DNA of 64,000 bases. It comes from an uncultured Collinsella sp. (GTDB lineage: Bacteria > Actinomycetota > Coriobacteriia > Coriobacteriales > Coriobacteriaceae). A program made the position numbers and the translations under genes. The notes under the pieces are model-generated. The model was not told the origin of the DNA. It worked only from the letters and a program-made list of their open reading frames with translations, and did no database searches. Below are positions 8,413-15,943 of this stretch, one piece after another. The stretch's first letter is position 1, and every line of letters begins with the position of its first letter. The stretch spans positions 579,638-643,637 of the forward strand of contig CATXID010000001.1 in NCBI GenBank assembly GCA_958369225.1, in the 5' to 3' direction.

Positions 8413-9096
8413 CTAGAACCGCGCGACCTGGTGCGTGAGCAGACCTGTCGGAACTTGCGGCGCGGCGCCGCTGACCTGCGCGGCGGGGAAGAGCACGGCA
8501 ACGGTAAAGTTGAACGGCTCCTTGCCGGTGTACGTTCCGGCGGCACGGGCCTCATCGGCCAGCAGCTGCGACGCCCCGGTCAGAGCGGCGGCGTAGGCGG
8601 GGTCGTCGGTCAGTGCCGGCTCCGGTGCTTGGTCGAGCATAGCGCGGATGGCCCCGACGGCGTCCTCGCGCTTGACCTCCCACGCGCGGTGCGTAATGCC
8701 CGCGGGGTCGGTAACGGCGTAGAGCGACGCGCCCTCTTTGGCGGCGCCCAGGATGATATCCATGACGGGCGAGGCCTCGTAGGCGAGCGACACGGGGCGC
8801 GGCTGCACCTTGAGCTCGGCGATCGCGCGCGCAGCAGCGGCCACGTCAGCGCTGGCATCGCTCTTGTCGCCCGCAAGTACACTCGTCGGGCAAATCGCCA
8901 CGACACCCGTCACGCGTCCCGGCTCGCCCGAGCATTCGTACACGTAATACGCCGCACCCGGGTCCTTGAGCATCAGGCCATCGGCAAGGGCTCCGCGCAG
9001 AGCATCGTTGCCGCTCAGGATACTGCCCATTGCAGGCAGCGCCTCGAGCACACGGTCCTGAGCCGGGCGGATGCAGGGAAACGGAAGTGCTTTCAT
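8413..9096 (-). CDS. DUF1015-like protein (compact)
   Basis: This 227-residue protein resembles DUF1015 proteins. It starts MKALPFPCIRPAQD, then has GLMLKDPGAAYYVYECSGEPGRVTGVVAICPTS, and a C-terminal FTVAVLFPAAQV. Known family members are about 400 residues, so this is a shortened form lacking the middle. DUF1015 genes often neighbour serC and serA; here serA and serC lie 3-5 kb upstream on the same strand, which supports the assignment. The biochemical role is unknown. Confidence 0.6.
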   Translation of the reverse strand: MKALPFPCIRPAQDRVLEALPAMGSILSGNDALRGALADGLMLKDPGAAYYVYECSGEPGRVTGVVAICPTSVLAGDKSDASADVAAAARAIAELKVQPRPVSLAYEASPVMDIILGAAKEGASLYAVTDPAGITHRAWEVKREDAVGAIRAMLDQAPEPALTDDPAYAAALTGASQLLADEARAAGTYTGKEPFNFTVAVLFPAAQVSGAAPQVPTGLLTHQVARF

Positions 9097-9135
9097 GGGC
9101 GGTCCTAACGCACGAGTCGGTTTGTTCGCGGCTTA

Positions 9136-10356
9136 TTATGCCCCAACTTGGCCGCTCGCGTCCCAGAGCACGTTATCGGCGAGCGCGATTAGCACCTGCT
9201 GACAACGAACGATATCGACGTGGGGCACATATTCGTTGGGCTTGTGCGCGAGCGCGAGCGACCCGGGACCGTAGCTCATGCAATTGCGGTTACCTGTCTT
9301 GCCGGCAATGACGGCGGTGTCGGTGTAGCCGGTAAAGAAGCCGACGGTCGTATTCGCGTCCGTCACGTCATCGGCGGCACGCTTGAGCGCTGCTAGAAGG
9401 GGAGAGTTCGGGTCGCGCTCGATGGCGGGGCGGTCGCCCGTCGCGGTGTAGCTGCCATGGCAACCGGGAACGGCGGCTTCGGCGACGGCGATGGCCTGCT
9501 CTACCATGCGCGTCGCGGCGGCCGTATCGGTCGGCGGGGTCAGGCGCATGTCGACCCAGACTTTGGCGCGGTCGGGTACGACGTAGGGGCGATATCCGCC
9601 CTCGATTTGGCCAAACGTGATGGTCGAAGGCCCCAGCTCATCGTGCGCGGGCAGCGTCGCAAACGCGCGACGAAGCGAACACACGACCTCGGCCATGGCG
9701 GCGACGGCATCCGCGCCCTTCCAAGGCTGGCTCGCATGCGCCGTCACGCCAGCCATTTCAATCTCGAACCACGTACGCCCCTTGTGTGCCACCTGGATCT
9801 GTCCGTCGGTGGGCTCGGTGTCCAGCACCCATTCGCGCGAACCGACCCAGCCGGCATCGATTGCGGCTTCTGAGCCGCGCATAAAATCTTCCTCGTCGAC
9901 CGAGCAGATGAGCGAAAAGCCACGGCGGGGCAGCTCGCCTACTGCCGCCACGCGCTCGAGCGTATGGACCAGTGCGGCAATGGCGCAGGCCAGTCCGCCC
10001 TTCATGTCGCAGGAGCCGCGGCCGTAGAGCTTGCCGTCGCGCACGACCGCTCCGAGCGGCGAAATGTCCGCGTTCCAGCCATCGCCCAGCGTAACGGTAT
10101 CCATATGGCAGATATAGACGAGCCGTGGCTCGTCGCTCAGTCCCGGCACGGTGACCATAAGGTTGCGGCGCCCGGGCAGCGCCTCGAGTTCCTCAACCTG
10201 TACGGCATGGAGCACCGGATGGCTCAGCTGCGCCAACCGTTCCTCAACCAACGCTTTGATATAGCGCTCAATCTCGTCCTCATACGCACCTGGGTCGGAA
10301 CTGTCGATCCGCACGAGCCCTTGCGTAAGCCGCCAGGCAAAGTCCTCATCAACCAT
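9136..10356 (-). CDS. M20 family metallopeptidase (ArgE/DapE-like)
   Basis: The start MVDEDFAWRL at 10356 is chosen for its GTGAGG ribosome-binding site; the frame continues 26 codons upstream but with unlikely residues. The 406-residue product has the M20 metal ligands: VYICHMDTV, GRGSCDMKGG, the catalytic DEED pair (SVDEEDFMRGSE), and the late His in SLALAHKPNEYV. A central dimerisation domain (HKGRTWFEIEMAGVTAHASQP) is present. It should hydrolyse an N-acyl amino acid or dipeptide with two Zn ions. Its end is 39 bp from the DUF1015-like gene on the same strand, so co-transcription is likely. Confidence 0.88.
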   Translation of the reverse strand: MVDEDFAWRLTQGLVRIDSSDPGAYEDEIERYIKALVEERLAQLSHPVLHAVQVEELEALPGRRNLMVTVPGLSDEPRLVYICHMDTVTLGDGWNADISPLGAVVRDGKLYGRGSCDMKGGLACAIAALVHTLERVAAVGELPRRGFSLICSVDEEDFMRGSEAAIDAGWVGSREWVLDTEPTDGQIQVAHKGRTWFEIEMAGVTAHASQPWKGADAVAAMAEVVCSLRRAFATLPAHDELGPSTITFGQIEGGYRPYVVPDRAKVWVDMRLTPPTDTAAATRMVEQAIAVAEAAVPGCHGSYTATGDRPAIERDPNSPLLAALKRAADDVTDANTTVGFFTGYTDTAVIAGKTGNRNCMSYGPGSLALAHKPNEYVPHVDIVRCQQVLIALADNVLWDASGQVGA

Positions 10357-10510
10357 ATGCAACCTCACAATCAGTCTGCTTTCCAAACCGATTGTAAGCC
10401 TCCCGAGAGATCCGCGACGTGCGCACAGCAGCATTTACCGTTCGCAGGCCGAGCCAGCGCGTTTGCCGTCCGTGCGGGTTCACAAACGGCGCAGTGGGTA
10501 CGTAGCCTTT

Positions 10511-11560
10511 ATGGACGACATGCTGTGCGACATATCTGCCTTTCGGTATCACCGGATACCTCCACAGGTCTTGGCGATAATGCCGGACCTGCCCGATTCT
10601 GCGGACGATCCGCGCAGGGAGCGTCTTTGCGAGCATCCACTCGTCGCGCATTTTCTGGGCACCCCGCTACACGTTTTGGCGCAGGGCAGCTGCGGACGTA
10701 AAGGTGATCGCATTGTCAGGCATGTTTGGAACGGGGAGAGGCCGTTTGGCTCCGTGCGACAGACAGAGTTTGGCCTCGATGTCGCGTCCCCGTTCTTTAC
10801 CCTGTTGACCCTAGCTTCCTCGGTCTCAAACGAGCGCCTGATCATGTGCATGTATGAGATGTGCGGCACCTTTGCCGTGTGCAAGATTGCGCCTCAGGTA
10901 AAGTCGGCACTTGTGCAGGCATATGGGGACCAGTGGGGTGACGCGCGGTTGGGCTGGGAAAACGTAAAGGATGTCTCGGGGAATCCAACGGACTTGTGGA
11001 AACGACCACCCTTGATCGAGCTCTCTGAGCTTGCAGAGTACGTCGATAAGATCCGGGGGCTCCGCGGCGCTAAATCGTTCACACGTGCCGCGAAATGCAT
11101 TACAGGGATGGTGGCATCGCCGCTCGAGGTCCAGGCATCGATGCTGTTTGGTCTTTCGAGGTTACGCGGCGGCGAAGGGCTGCGCCTTACCAATAACGTT
11201 GAGATTCGTATGACGCGCGGCGCCCGCCTGATTTCGGGGCTCGATAGGCGCTATGCCGATATCCTGCTGGCAAATAAGGACGGCAGCCGAGAGTGTCTGG
11301 TTGAATGCCAGGGTAAAGCCATACACGGATCCATAGAATCCAAGATCTCTGACTCCGACCGAACGACGGCCTTGCAAGCGATGGGATATCCCGTCGTTTT
11401 GATGACCTATGGCCAGCTGGCCGACTCCGATGCCTTCCGCGTGGTGATGGAGCTCATCACGTCCTATCTCGATGTGCCGCTGGAAGACAAGACGCCGCGG
11501 CAGCAGGAGCTTGAACGGCGGCTTCGTGAAGAGATTTTTATCGATTGGGCGGGAATGTAG
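10511..11560 (+). CDS. Endonuclease-like protein, paralogue 2
   Basis: The product is 349 residues from ATG 10511; a TTG at 10463 would add 16. The N-terminal part (CDISAFRYHRIPPQVLAIMP) is typical of the Coriobacteriia family. The C-terminal part matches the layout of the protein at 1075-2265: SPLEVQASMLFGLSRLRGGEGL, then YADILLANKDGSRECLVECQG, then DRTTALQAMGYPVVLMTY. The D...E-x-Q arrangement fits a PD-(D/E)XK-type active site. Function is unproven. It is moderately A+T-rich and lies alone between divergent and convergent housekeeping genes. Confidence 0.6.
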   Translation: MDDMLCDISAFRYHRIPPQVLAIMPDLPDSADDPRRERLCEHPLVAHFLGTPLHVLAQGSCGRKGDRIVRHVWNGERPFGSVRQTEFGLDVASPFFTLLTLASSVSNERLIMCMYEMCGTFAVCKIAPQVKSALVQAYGDQWGDARLGWENVKDVSGNPTDLWKRPPLIELSELAEYVDKIRGLRGAKSFTRAAKCITGMVASPLEVQASMLFGLSRLRGGEGLRLTNNVEIRMTRGARLISGLDRRYADILLANKDGSRECLVECQGKAIHGSIESKISDSDRTTALQAMGYPVVLMTYGQLADSDAFRVVMELITSYLDVPLEDKTPRQQELERRLREEIFIDWAGM

Positions 11561-11836
11561 TCGTGCAGATGGAAAACGGTCGCGCGAGCTAGAGTTTTGG
11601 GCGCGAAAAAGGCTTCAGTTTCGCCTTGGAAGGGCTATAAAATTGCTATCCAGAACAAGTTGTTTCGGAAAATCGACAGTCAACTTGGATGTGGTATATA
11701 GAGATCGATTTTTACCTGCTAAAGCCCCTGATAAAGCTGTTTATCAAAGCAGGTGTGCTCGGTGATTTGGGTATGACTGTCTATTATCCGAAAAAACTTG
11801 TTCTGGGTAGCATTTTCAAAACCGGCCGGAGCAACG
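11561..11836. other. Gene-free A+T-rich gap
   Basis: This stretch holds no convincing gene. A short frame near 11689 (rich in Leu, Lys, Tyr) has no ribosome-binding site or family resemblance. Confidence 0.4.
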
Positions 11837-11868
11837 AAAAAGGCCCCCGTTTCGTGAAAACGGGGGCC
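11837..11868 (-). terminator. serA terminator
   Basis: On the minus strand GGCCCCCGTTT and AAACGGGGGCC form an 11-bp stem followed by TTTTTCG, a classical intrinsic terminator 42 bp after serA. Confidence 0.9.
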
Positions 11869-11909
11869 GAATGGGCTTCATGGTCTTCCTGGCAGGCTTG
11901 GTGCCGTCG

Positions 11910-13073
11910 CTATTTGATCACGCGCACGCGATACATCGATGGAATCTGCTTGAGCGCCTCGATGGTGCTGCTGTCCAGGTGCTCGTCGGTGTCGAACATG
12001 GTGTAGGCATTCTCGCCAGCGGACTCGTTGGTCATACGCTGCACGTTGGCGTTGTCCTTGGCGAGAATGGCCGTGATCTGGCCGATCATGTTGGGCACGT
12101 TGGCGTGCAGGCAGGCGATGCGGCTCGCGGCGCGCGCCTTGCCCATGCTGCAGGCGGGATAGTTGACGCTGTGCGCGATGTTACCGTTCTCCAGGTAATC
12201 CTTGAGCTCGCTGATGGCCATGTCGGCGCAGTTGGCCTCGGCCTCGCCAGTGCCGGCGCCCGAGTGCGTGGTGATAAACGTGTTGGGCATCTTGACGGTC
12301 TTGGGCGTGGCAAAGTCGCAGCTAAACCAGCTCAGCTTGCCCGCGCGCAGGGCAGCGTCGACGGCGTCCTCGTCAATGATGGTTTCGCGCGCGTAGTTGA
12401 TGAGCACGGCGTCGGGTGCCAGCAGGTTAATCTGCTCGGTGCTGATCATGCCGATGGTGTCTGCCTTGCTGGGCACGTGCACGGTGAGGTAGTCGCAGCC
12501 GCGGCACAGATCCTCGAGCGTGCCCACGCGCTGCACCTCGCGGCTCAGCACCCACGCGTGCTCAACGGAAATGAACGGATCATAGCCGTAGACGTCCATG
12601 CCCAGATCGACGCAGGCGTTGGCGACCTTGGAGCCCACGTTGCCCAGGCCGATGACGCCGATGCGCTTGCCCTTGAGCTCGCGGCCCACAAAGGCCTTCT
12701 TGGCCTTCTCGGCATCGACCTGGATCTCGGGGTCGTCGGCGTTGTCGCGCACCCAGTTCATCGACTGCACTACGCCGCGGCTCGAAAGCACCAGCATGCC
12801 CAGGACGAGCTCCTTGACGGCGTTGCTGTTGGCGCCGGGGGAGTTAAAGACGACGACGCCCTTCTTGGCGTACTCCTCGACGGGGATGTTGTTGACGCCG
12901 GCGCCGCAGCGGGCGATGGCGCGAATGCCCTCGGGCAGCTCGTAGCCGTGCAGGTCGGTGGAGCGCATCAGGATGGCGTCGGCCTCCTCGGCGGTGCCCA
13001 CAAACTCGTAGCCCTCGCCAAACTCGACTTTGCCGTCTTTGGTAATGTCGTCGATGGTCTTAATCTTACGCAT
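11910..13073 (-). CDS. serA: D-3-phosphoglycerate dehydrogenase
   Basis: This 387-residue enzyme catalyses the first step of serine synthesis, oxidising 3-phosphoglycerate with NAD. It has the Rossmann motif GVIGLGNVGSKVA, the catalytic Arg/Glu/His region (VLINYARETIIDEDAV and TTHSGAGTGEAE) and a C-terminal ACT domain (residues about 315-387, ACLHANVPNMIGQITAIL) that usually senses serine. It lies 70 bp downstream of serC, with AAGGAG before the ATG, so serC-serA is one operon ending in a strong terminator. Confidence 0.96.
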   Translation of the reverse strand: MRKIKTIDDITKDGKVEFGEGYEFVGTAEEADAILMRSTDLHGYELPEGIRAIARCGAGVNNIPVEEYAKKGVVVFNSPGANSNAVKELVLGMLVLSSRGVVQSMNWVRDNADDPEIQVDAEKAKKAFVGRELKGKRIGVIGLGNVGSKVANACVDLGMDVYGYDPFISVEHAWVLSREVQRVGTLEDLCRGCDYLTVHVPSKADTIGMISTEQINLLAPDAVLINYARETIIDEDAVDAALRAGKLSWFSCDFATPKTVKMPNTFITTHSGAGTGEAEANCADMAISELKDYLENGNIAHSVNYPACSMGKARAASRIACLHANVPNMIGQITAILAKDNANVQRMTNESAGENAYTMFDTDEHLDSSTIEALKQIPSMYRVRVIK

Positions 13074-13143
13074 GAAAAAACTCCTTAGCAGGTTTGTCTA
13101 AAACAAGTGGTTTGAAGTGGCTGGTTGGCCCGCGGGTTGCGGG

Positions 13144-14268
13144 CTAGTTAGATCGCGGACTCAAACCATGCTGCACTTCGAAGTCCTTCATGTACGAGGC
13201 CAGTGCCTGCACGTCTTCCATGGTCACGGCGTTGTAGACGCTTGCGCGCATGCCGCCCACCAGGCGATGGCCCTTGACGTTTTGGATCTGGTGCTCTGCC
13301 GCGCCTGCAACAAAGGCGGCGTCGAGGTCGGCGTCACCGGTGCGGAAGGTAACGTTGGCGATGGAGCGGCTGTCTGTCTGCGCGGTGCCGTGGAATAGTT
13401 TGCTGTTCTCGAGCAGGTCATAGAGCAGGTTAGCCTTGGCCCAGTTGCGCTCGGCCATGGCGGCAAGTTCGCCGGTCTGCTCAACCCAACGGAACACCTT
13501 GCCGCACACGTAGATGCCAAAGGTGTTGGGCGTGTTGAGCATGGAGCCCTTGGCGGCCTGGGTCTTAAGGTCCATGTACTGCGGCGTCTGCGCAAAGGCG
13601 GGGCCTTCGGCGATCAGGTCGTCGCGCACGATAACCACGGTGACGCCCGCGACGCCGGCATTTTTCTGCGCGCCGGCGTAAATGAGCCCGTAGCGCTCAA
13701 CGTCGAGCGGCTGCGACAGGAAGCAGCTCGAGACATCGGCGACCAGCGGCACGTTGCCGCAATCGGGCAGCTCGTGGAACATGGTGCCAAAGATGGTGTT
13801 GTTCTGGCAGATGTAGACGTAGTCGAGCCCGTCGCCCGCGGCCTCGGCGGCAATGTGCGCGTTGATGTCGGCCATGTCGGGAATGCGGTCGAAGTTGGTG
13901 TCCTCGGAGCTCGCGAGCAGCACGGCCTCGCCGTACTTGGCGGCCTCTTTGTACGCCTTGTTGGCAAAGTTGCCGGTCACGACGTAGCCGGCGCGGCCAC
14001 GACGCATGAGGTTCATGGGGATGCCCGCAAACTGCAGTGTGGCGCCGCCCTGCAAAAATAGGACACGGTAGTTGTCGGGGATGCTCAGCAGGCGGCGCAG
14101 AGTTGCCTCGGCGTCGTCGATGATCTGCTGGTACATGCTAGATCGATGGCTCATCTCGAGCACGGACATGCCGCAACCGCGGTAGTCCATCATCTCGTCG
14201 GCGATCTCGGCGAGCACGCTTGTAGGCAGTGCGGCCGGGCCAGCTGAGAAGTTGTGCACACGTGCCAT
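13144..14268 (-). CDS. serC: Phosphoserine aminotransferase
   Basis: This 374-residue PLP enzyme converts 3-phosphohydroxypyruvate to phosphoserine. It starts NFSAGPAALP, has MSHRSSMYQQIIDDAE in the substrate pocket, FLQGGATLQFAGIPMNL at the cofactor phosphate, and the PLP lysine in YAGAQKNAG. VTFRTGDADLDAAF and VGGMRASVYNAV complete the small domain. Upstream gene of the serC-serA operon. No separate phosphoserine phosphatase is next to it; one of the histidine phosphatases at 7-8.3 kb could conceivably supply that activity (speculation). Confidence 0.96.
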   Translation of the reverse strand: MARVHNFSAGPAALPTSVLAEIADEMMDYRGCGMSVLEMSHRSSMYQQIIDDAEATLRRLLSIPDNYRVLFLQGGATLQFAGIPMNLMRRGRAGYVVTGNFANKAYKEAAKYGEAVLLASSEDTNFDRIPDMADINAHIAAEAAGDGLDYVYICQNNTIFGTMFHELPDCGNVPLVADVSSCFLSQPLDVERYGLIYAGAQKNAGVAGVTVVIVRDDLIAEGPAFAQTPQYMDLKTQAAKGSMLNTPNTFGIYVCGKVFRWVEQTGELAAMAERNWAKANLLYDLLENSKLFHGTAQTDSRSIANVTFRTGDADLDAAFVAGAAEHQIQNVKGHRLVGGMRASVYNAVTMEDVQALASYMKDFEVQHGLSPRSN

Positions 14269-14527
14269 CTTCTAGGTCCCCCTCGTAGTCGTTTGAACGT
14301 TCGGGATACTTTAGCACAGTGGAGCGCCAGGTGCGACCGCATCACGGTAAAACTCGACTGCGCCGCTATGATTTACAGGATGGTTACATGGGGGAGGGGG
14401 ATTGGCTCGGCGCTCGTATTCGCTGCCGCCCCCAGCTTCACGGGATGACATCAAGTCCTCTTGGAGCATATTGTTTGCCTACGGCTTATGCCGTTCGGGA
14501 ACCGCAATAAACCAGATCCTCTTTTTG
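14269..14527. other. Gap between serC and the BREX-like island
   Basis: This divergent intergenic region carries the serC start signals at its left end and becomes A+T-rich to the right. CCGTTC occurs at 14491 and again in the direct repeats at 14528 and 14549. No RNA gene or conserved frame is seen. The left boundary of the defence island probably lies here. Confidence 0.4.
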
Positions 14528-14647
14528 CCGTTCACAGAATATTTTTACCGTTCAGAGAGTTTTCGCAGCTAAAATGTTGTGCAACAAAATGTTGCTCAAT
14601 GGATGTGAAGCGTTTTGTCGTATGAATCAAATGTACCTATTTGATTC
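14528..14647 (+). promoter_or_regulatory. BREX island promoter and operator region
   Basis: Three kinds of repeat precede brxA. CCGTTCACAGA (14528) and CCGTTCAGAGA (14549) are direct repeats 21 bp apart, two helical turns. GTTG-N2-CAAC (14576-14585) and GTTG-N2-CAAT (14591-14600) are tandem small palindromes 15 bp apart, directly after a possible -10 TAAAAT (14570-14575). GAATCAAAT (14624-14632) and ATTTGATTC (14639-14647) are perfect inverted arms just before the ribosome-binding site. Together they look like a repressor-controlled promoter; the regulator is unknown. Confidence 0.55.
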
Positions 14648-14665
14648 GTCGAGAGGCTGAACGAC

Positions 14666-15289
14666 ATGAGCATGCCCACCACCTATCGTGGTTCTATGAC
14701 ACGTGAACAGTGGCTTGTTAATGAGACGCGTGTCGTTGCGCGCCTCATGGTGGACGAGAACTTTTCTGATACGAAAGAGATAATTGAAAAGGTCACCGCC
14801 CAAAATCTCTTTCAATATCCTACTGAGCGTGAGCAAAAGTCTATCACCCGTGCTTGCTGCCGCCGGTTGTTGGCTCTTAGCGAAGACGAAGACGTGCGCG
14901 CGAGCCTGATTAATCTTGCTGCGCATGGCTCGCTCGAACAGCTTGCGCAGGTCAACCTGTATGCAATGATGTGCGACAACCGAGTTGTCTGGGACTTTAT
15001 GACGTGCGTGATTGCCCCTAAGTTCAGTCTTTTTGATCTCTCGCTTCGAAAATCGGAGATCGTTACGTTTATCGAAGGGCTTCGCGCGCAGGACGATCGC
15101 GTTGCAACGTGGTCGGATGCCACGTGCAATAAAGTGCGCCAAGTTCTCGTCAACTGTATAGAGGGCGCCGGATTGTATAGCCGCAAAACCGAAGCCCTTC
15201 GTCCGCCATTGCTCGATTTTGAGCTCGAGCGTTGTGTTCGGGCCAACGACGATGCGGCGGTTCTGCCTGCCTTTGGCATAACGGAATAG
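14666..15289 (+). CDS. brxA: BREX protein BrxA (DUF1819)
   Basis: This 207-residue protein matches the DUF1819 inner-membrane-protein-like family of BREX systems. Features are NETRVVARLM at the N-terminus, the QNLFQYPTEREQKSITRACC segment, LEQLAQVNLYAMMCDNRVVWDF in the middle and ATCNKVRQVLVNCIEGAGL towards the end. It is the first gene of the island, with GAGAGG before the ATG and brxB 9 bp downstream. BrxA is a small DNA-binding component in type 1 BREX; here it is assigned by pattern and by its position before brxB and brxC. Confidence 0.9.
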   Translation: MSMPTTYRGSMTREQWLVNETRVVARLMVDENFSDTKEIIEKVTAQNLFQYPTEREQKSITRACCRRLLALSEDEDVRASLINLAAHGSLEQLAQVNLYAMMCDNRVVWDFMTCVIAPKFSLFDLSLRKSEIVTFIEGLRAQDDRVATWSDATCNKVRQVLVNCIEGAGLYSRKTEALRPPLLDFELERCVRANDDAAVLPAFGITE

Positions 15290-15298
15290 AGGTGCGAG

Positions 15299-15913
15299 AT
15301 GACAGCAACCGAGTTACCTTCAATCGACATGAGCTTTGAGCTCATTCGTTCCAAATTCCACGACCCCGAGTTTTTGAATTGTCGTGGCTTGGGTGGCGAG
15401 GTTCCACTCTATATCTATCCATATGCAGCTAGGCAAGAGGACCAGGTGCGAGCTCTGACTCAGCAGCTAGTGGATGATAGCGCGCACGAGCTCCAGACAA
15501 AAAACGACTCCCCTAACATTGTTTCGTTTGATCTATGGAGCGTGTTTATCGGCATTTGCGAAAAACGCGGCATCTTAGAAAAGATGAGCGCCCTCGAGGA
15601 AAAACGAGGCAGCGATCACTTCTTACAGCGCATGCAGAGCCGTGTGGGACCCGAGAAGTACCTCGAGTTCATTCACGACAGTTTTATCGAGAGATACGGC
15701 GAGCCGAAGCGTGGGCGCGACGTCTTGATTGTTACGGGCGTTGGCAAGATCTATCCGTTCATGCGGGCTCATATCATTCTCGAGTCTATTCAGCCGGTGT
15801 TTTCCGATATCCCCGTCGTTTTGTTTTATCCCGGCACCTATGACGGGCAGCAGTTAAAGCTGTTTGGCACGATTGCCGACGGCAACTACTATCGCGCGTT
15901 TAACCAACTCTAA
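15299..15913 (+). CDS. brxB: BREX protein BrxB (DUF1788)
   Basis: This 204-residue protein matches DUF1788: GEVPLYIYPYAARQEDQV near residue 35, RGRDVLIVTGVGKIYPFMRAH and the near-invariant end VVLFYPGTYDGQQLKLFG then DGNYYRAFNQL. BrxB is a small core BREX protein, thought to act with PglZ. GAGGTG precedes the ATG; brxC follows after 30 bp. The order brxA-brxB-brxC is that of type 1 BREX. Confidence 0.94.
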   Translation: MTATELPSIDMSFELIRSKFHDPEFLNCRGLGGEVPLYIYPYAARQEDQVRALTQQLVDDSAHELQTKNDSPNIVSFDLWSVFIGICEKRGILEKMSALEEKRGSDHFLQRMQSRVGPEKYLEFIHDSFIERYGEPKRGRDVLIVTGVGKIYPFMRAHIILESIQPVFSDIPVVLFYPGTYDGQQLKLFGTIADGNYYRAFNQL

Positions 15914-15943
15914 AAACGTTTCCGGTCATCGAAAGGCATTCCC

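Noticed and set aside
11689..12006. Short plus-strand frame running into serA's antisense
   Set aside because: It has no ribosome-binding site, crosses the serA terminator and has no family resemblance.
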